From Clostridiales bacterium (GTDB taxonomy: Bacteria > Bacillota > Clostridia > Oscillospirales > Acutalibacteraceae), in the NCBI GenBank assembly GCA_019415945.1, contig DXYF01000009.1:1-61298 (forward strand): DNA of 61,298 bases. The letters are read 5' to 3'. A program made the position numbers and the translations under genes. Under the pieces are notes generated by a model that saw nothing but the letters and a program-made list of their open reading frames with translations, did no database searches and was not told the DNA's origin. Every line of letters starts with the position of its first letter. Position 1 is the first letter of the stretch. Positions 59,325 through 61,298 of this stretch are shown in pieces.

Positions 59325-59425
59325 TTTTTACTTTATAGGAAATTGCTCGAAAACGGTCGGGCAAAGAAGGTTTGATAATATCAACCTGTCTGCTCGAACC
59401 CAGTGTCGAGACACTCGACTTTTTT
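59325..59425 (+). repeat. Terminator-linked structured repeat, copy D
   Basis: Same unit as at 38250, here on the plus strand behind rpmB: TTTTTACTTTATAGGAAA, CGAAAACGGTCGGGCAAA, the long imperfect hairpin around GGTTTGATAATATCAACC, and a final GTCGAG-ACA-CTCGAC hairpin (59405-59419) with TTTTTT. It most resembles copy A. Confidence 0.9.
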
Positions 59426-59434
59426 ATTTGGTTT

Positions 59435-59474
59435 AAAAGGGAGATTGCACTTACAATAGTACAATCTCCCTTTT
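59435..59474. terminator. Bidirectional terminator between rpmB and the lipoprotein gene
   Basis: AAAAGGGAGATTG and CAATCTCCCTTTT form a perfect 13-bp stem with a 14-base loop; because both arms end in A/T runs it can stop transcription from both sides. Confidence 0.88.
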
Positions 59475-59498
59475 GCTGTTCACGCTGTCTGAGAAAAA

Positions 59499-60029
59499 CT
59501 ACTTTTTGAGCGTGAGCGTAACGGTTACATCAGAATCACCCAATATGGATTTAAGCTTGCTTTGCGAGATATTTTTTATTGTTCCCAATTTTGTAAAGCT
59601 CCATGAATTTGTATCATAGTAAATTACAAATTTGTTTCCCTGATACAAAATAAGGTCGCCCGCTTTGGTTGTAATCTGCTCATCGTTTGTCGGTAATGAA
59701 GTGTCAAGCTCTCCTACCTTTTCAAAATTGCCGTAATCGCTCATCTTAATTGTAATATCGCTTTTTTTGAGCAAATCAACAAGTGCCTCCGAGCTTGAGT
59801 TGTCAGCAAGCTCAGCTTCCAAAACAGAATCTCCGACTATGATGTAAAGCGTCTGTTCGTTGCCGTTTATGTTTTTTGTACTTTCATCAGACTCTTCAGC
59901 AGATTTTGATTGCTGTATATTTGTCGAATTTACACTCCGGCTTTCTTTGGCGTCCGAAACATTTGTTGAGCATCCTACAGACCCCATTAACATGAAAACA
60001 AATATTAAACCTAATGTTAACTTTCTCAT
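59499..60029 (-). CDS. Lipoprotein with cyclophilin-like domain
   Basis: 176 residues from the ATG at 60029. A lipobox-type signal (LMGSVGC, lipidated Cys at about 20) and a Ser/Asn/Glu linker lead to a ~120-residue domain (LYIIVGDSVLEAELADNSS, then SDYGNFEKVGELD) resembling the cyclophilin_like2 family. That family has the cyclophilin fold but not the isomerase activity as far as known. It is anchored outside the membrane; ligand unknown. Confidence 0.78.
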   Translation of the reverse strand: MRKLTLGLIFVFMLMGSVGCSTNVSDAKESRSVNSTNIQQSKSAEESDESTKNINGNEQTLYIIVGDSVLEAELADNSSSEALVDLLKKSDITIKMSDYGNFEKVGELDTSLPTNDEQITTKAGDLILYQGNKFVIYYDTNSWSFTKLGTIKNISQSKLKSILGDSDVTVTLTLKK

Positions 60030-60045
60030 AATACTCACATACAAA

Positions 60046-61218
60046 TTATAAGCACATTTTGTAAATTGCTTCTACATCCGAAGGAGCAAGGTTTTTGGGG
60101 CCTGATATTACACCGCCAAAGCAGGCGTGCTCAGCCATTTCTTTAAAATGCTCATCATTAATGCCTAAATCGGACAGGTTGGCTTTTAATCCGAGGGTGT
60201 TAAAACAGAAGTTTGAAACCGCGTCAATCGCCTTTTCGGCTCCGCTCACGGGATCAAGACCTTCTTCAACGCCGAACACCTTTACGCCCAGGCGGTAAAT
60301 TGCAGGAGCAGTTGTTTCGCTTAAAATATATTTGAGCCAACGGGGTGTAACGATTGCCAAACCATGACCGTGCGTAATGTCATAGTATGCGGAAAGCTCG
60401 TGTTCCATTGCGTGGCAGGCACAACCGTGTACCGTTCCTGCATCAAGCACGGAATTGAGAGCCATAGATGAAGCCCACATAAGGTTTGCTCTTGCTTCGT
60501 AATTTTGCGGTTCTTTCATTGCAACAGGTGCCCACTTTACAACGGCACGCATCACCGCCTCCTGAAATTCCAAAATCATATCAAAGGTAGCGTCACCTGC
60601 AAGATAGTAATTGTCAAGAACATGATTAAAAATATCAAATGCACCGCAGGCTGTCTGATAAGTCGGCAGAGAATAGCTGTATTCGGGGTTTTCAAATGCA
60701 GCTTTCGGGATTAACGCACTTCCGCCGAGTCCGATTTTTTCGTTTGTATCCATATTTGAAATGACAGCCCAAGTATCCATTTCAGACCCTGTTGCCGCGT
60801 TTGTAAGCACTGCAACAATCGGCAGAGCTTTTGTTACCCAAACATCATTTGATACCAAATCCCAAACATCGCCGCTCTCTGTCACAGCCGCTGCTGCAAC
60901 ACCTTTTGAACAGTCAATCGTAGAGCCGCCTCCTACTGCAAGAACAACATCAATATTTTCTTTTTTACAGATTTGTGCACCCTTATTTGCCGTAGAGTGG
61001 CGGGGATTAGGTTCAACTCCCGAAAGTTCAAATATTTCAATTCCGTTAGTTTTGAGCAAATTTACTACGGTATCGTAAAGTCCGCTTTTCTTAATCGAAC
61101 CGCCTCCGTACACAAGCAGGACTTTTTTGCCGAATTTTAAAAGCTCTTCAGGCAAATGTTCAATTTGGTTTTTACCGAAATACACCTTGTCGGGGTTGTG
61201 AAAAATAAAATCGTTCAT
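60046..61218 (-). CDS. Iron-containing alcohol dehydrogenase (YqhD/butanol dehydrogenase type)
   Basis: 390 residues, TAGGAG upstream inside the inverted repeat. Nucleotide-binding GGGSTIDCSK (about residue 95), AATGSEMDT, and the metal ligands in HAMEHELSAYYDITHGHGL. Reduces short aldehydes with NAD(P)H in fermentation. The window end lies 80 bases upstream of its start. Confidence 0.95.
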   Translation of the reverse strand: MNDFIFHNPDKVYFGKNQIEHLPEELLKFGKKVLLVYGGGSIKKSGLYDTVVNLLKTNGIEIFELSGVEPNPRHSTANKGAQICKKENIDVVLAVGGGSTIDCSKGVAAAAVTESGDVWDLVSNDVWVTKALPIVAVLTNAATGSEMDTWAVISNMDTNEKIGLGGSALIPKAAFENPEYSYSLPTYQTACGAFDIFNHVLDNYYLAGDATFDMILEFQEAVMRAVVKWAPVAMKEPQNYEARANLMWASSMALNSVLDAGTVHGCACHAMEHELSAYYDITHGHGLAIVTPRWLKYILSETTAPAIYRLGVKVFGVEEGLDPVSGAEKAIDAVSNFCFNTLGLKANLSDLGINDEHFKEMAEHACFGGVISGPKNLAPSDVEAIYKMCL

Positions 61219-61224
61219 ACTAAT

Positions 61225-61277
61225 ATCTCCTATAAAAAGTCAGGTGGTAGTTAACCAACTTGCTGTATTTTTAATAT
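61225..61277 (-). repeat. Right copy of 53-bp inverted leader repeat
   Basis: Reverse complement of bases 1-53 with one mismatch, directly upstream of the alcohol dehydrogenase start, including its ribosome-binding site. Sequence beyond 61277 has no counterpart to compare because the left copy begins at base 1. Confidence 0.9.
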
Positions 61278-61283
61278 TTTTTA

Positions 61284-61298
61284 TAACCGAATCGGTTA
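61284..61298. promoter_or_regulatory. 15-base palindrome at the window edge
   Basis: TAACCGA-A-TCGGTTA is a perfect 7-base inverted repeat with one central base, 66 to 80 bases upstream of the alcohol dehydrogenase start. It may be an operator, and may continue beyond the window. Confidence 0.45.

Overview
The window looks like chromosome from a low-G+C, spore-forming, anaerobic Firmicute of the class Clostridia, most likely a Ruminococcaceae/Oscillospirales-type gut commensal. The evidence is a complete spoIIIA operon, GerW/YtfJ, a V-type ATPase operon instead of a visible F-type one, DUF3793 and DUF4250 genes, a dockerin-like segment on a secreted lysozyme, and strong GGAGG ribosome-binding sites. 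The taxon is inferred from gene content only. There is no phage, no transposase gene and no CRISPR array. Layout. (1) 1-1738: secreted GH25 muramidase with Ig-like repeats. (2) 1803-9002, minus strand: spoIIIAA-AH behind a good sigma-E promoter, then apgM-type phosphoglycerate mutase and prfB. (3) 9104-14567: a bacterial RING-finger membrane protein with galU, a MarR regulator behind a 40-bp palindrome, a PHP histidinol phosphatase (minus), and an ACT-domain/DUF711 pair. (4) 14643-23271: nine-gene V-type ATPase operon. (5) 23765-23967: two tRNA-Ser genes with a shared promoter. (6) 24355-29270: ferrous iron uptake (feoA, feoA, feoB, FeoB-associated protein, DUF3793, flavodoxin) and a DtxR-type regulator, tied together by GTTAGC-N4-GCTAAC operators. 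(7) 29355-34865: a five-gene cell-surface glycopolymer cluster (ABC exporter, CDP-polyol synthase, two epimerase-like proteins, the second fused to LicD). (8) 34870-43761: CYTH/P-loop fusion, aldo-keto reductase, ilvE, rpsF-ssb-rpsR, a three-gene ABC exporter, DUF4250, maf and a P-loop protein. (9) 43798-53755: pgi, a D,D-carboxypeptidase, ispF-ispD, O-acetylhomoserine sulfhydrylase, and a biotin-dependent carboxyltransferase trio resembling transcarboxylase. (10) 53828-58883: rluB, second D,D-carboxypeptidase, ytfJ, DUF2953, scpB, scpA and an M50 protease. (11) 59092-61218: rpmB, a lipoprotein and an iron-type alcohol dehydrogenase. Four themes stand out. First, a roughly 95-100 bp structured repeat occurs four times, always just downstream of an intrinsic terminator. 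Second, the two window ends carry the same 53-bp leader including its ribosome-binding site, in inverted orientation, in front of two unrelated genes. Third, the surface cluster pairs an IspD/TarI-type cytidylyltransferase with a LicD-type transferase, as in CDP-ribitol pathways. Fourth, several control sites can be read directly: the iron operators, the MarR palindrome, the sigma-E promoter, and a terminator hairpin that contains the ribosome-binding site of the next gene.
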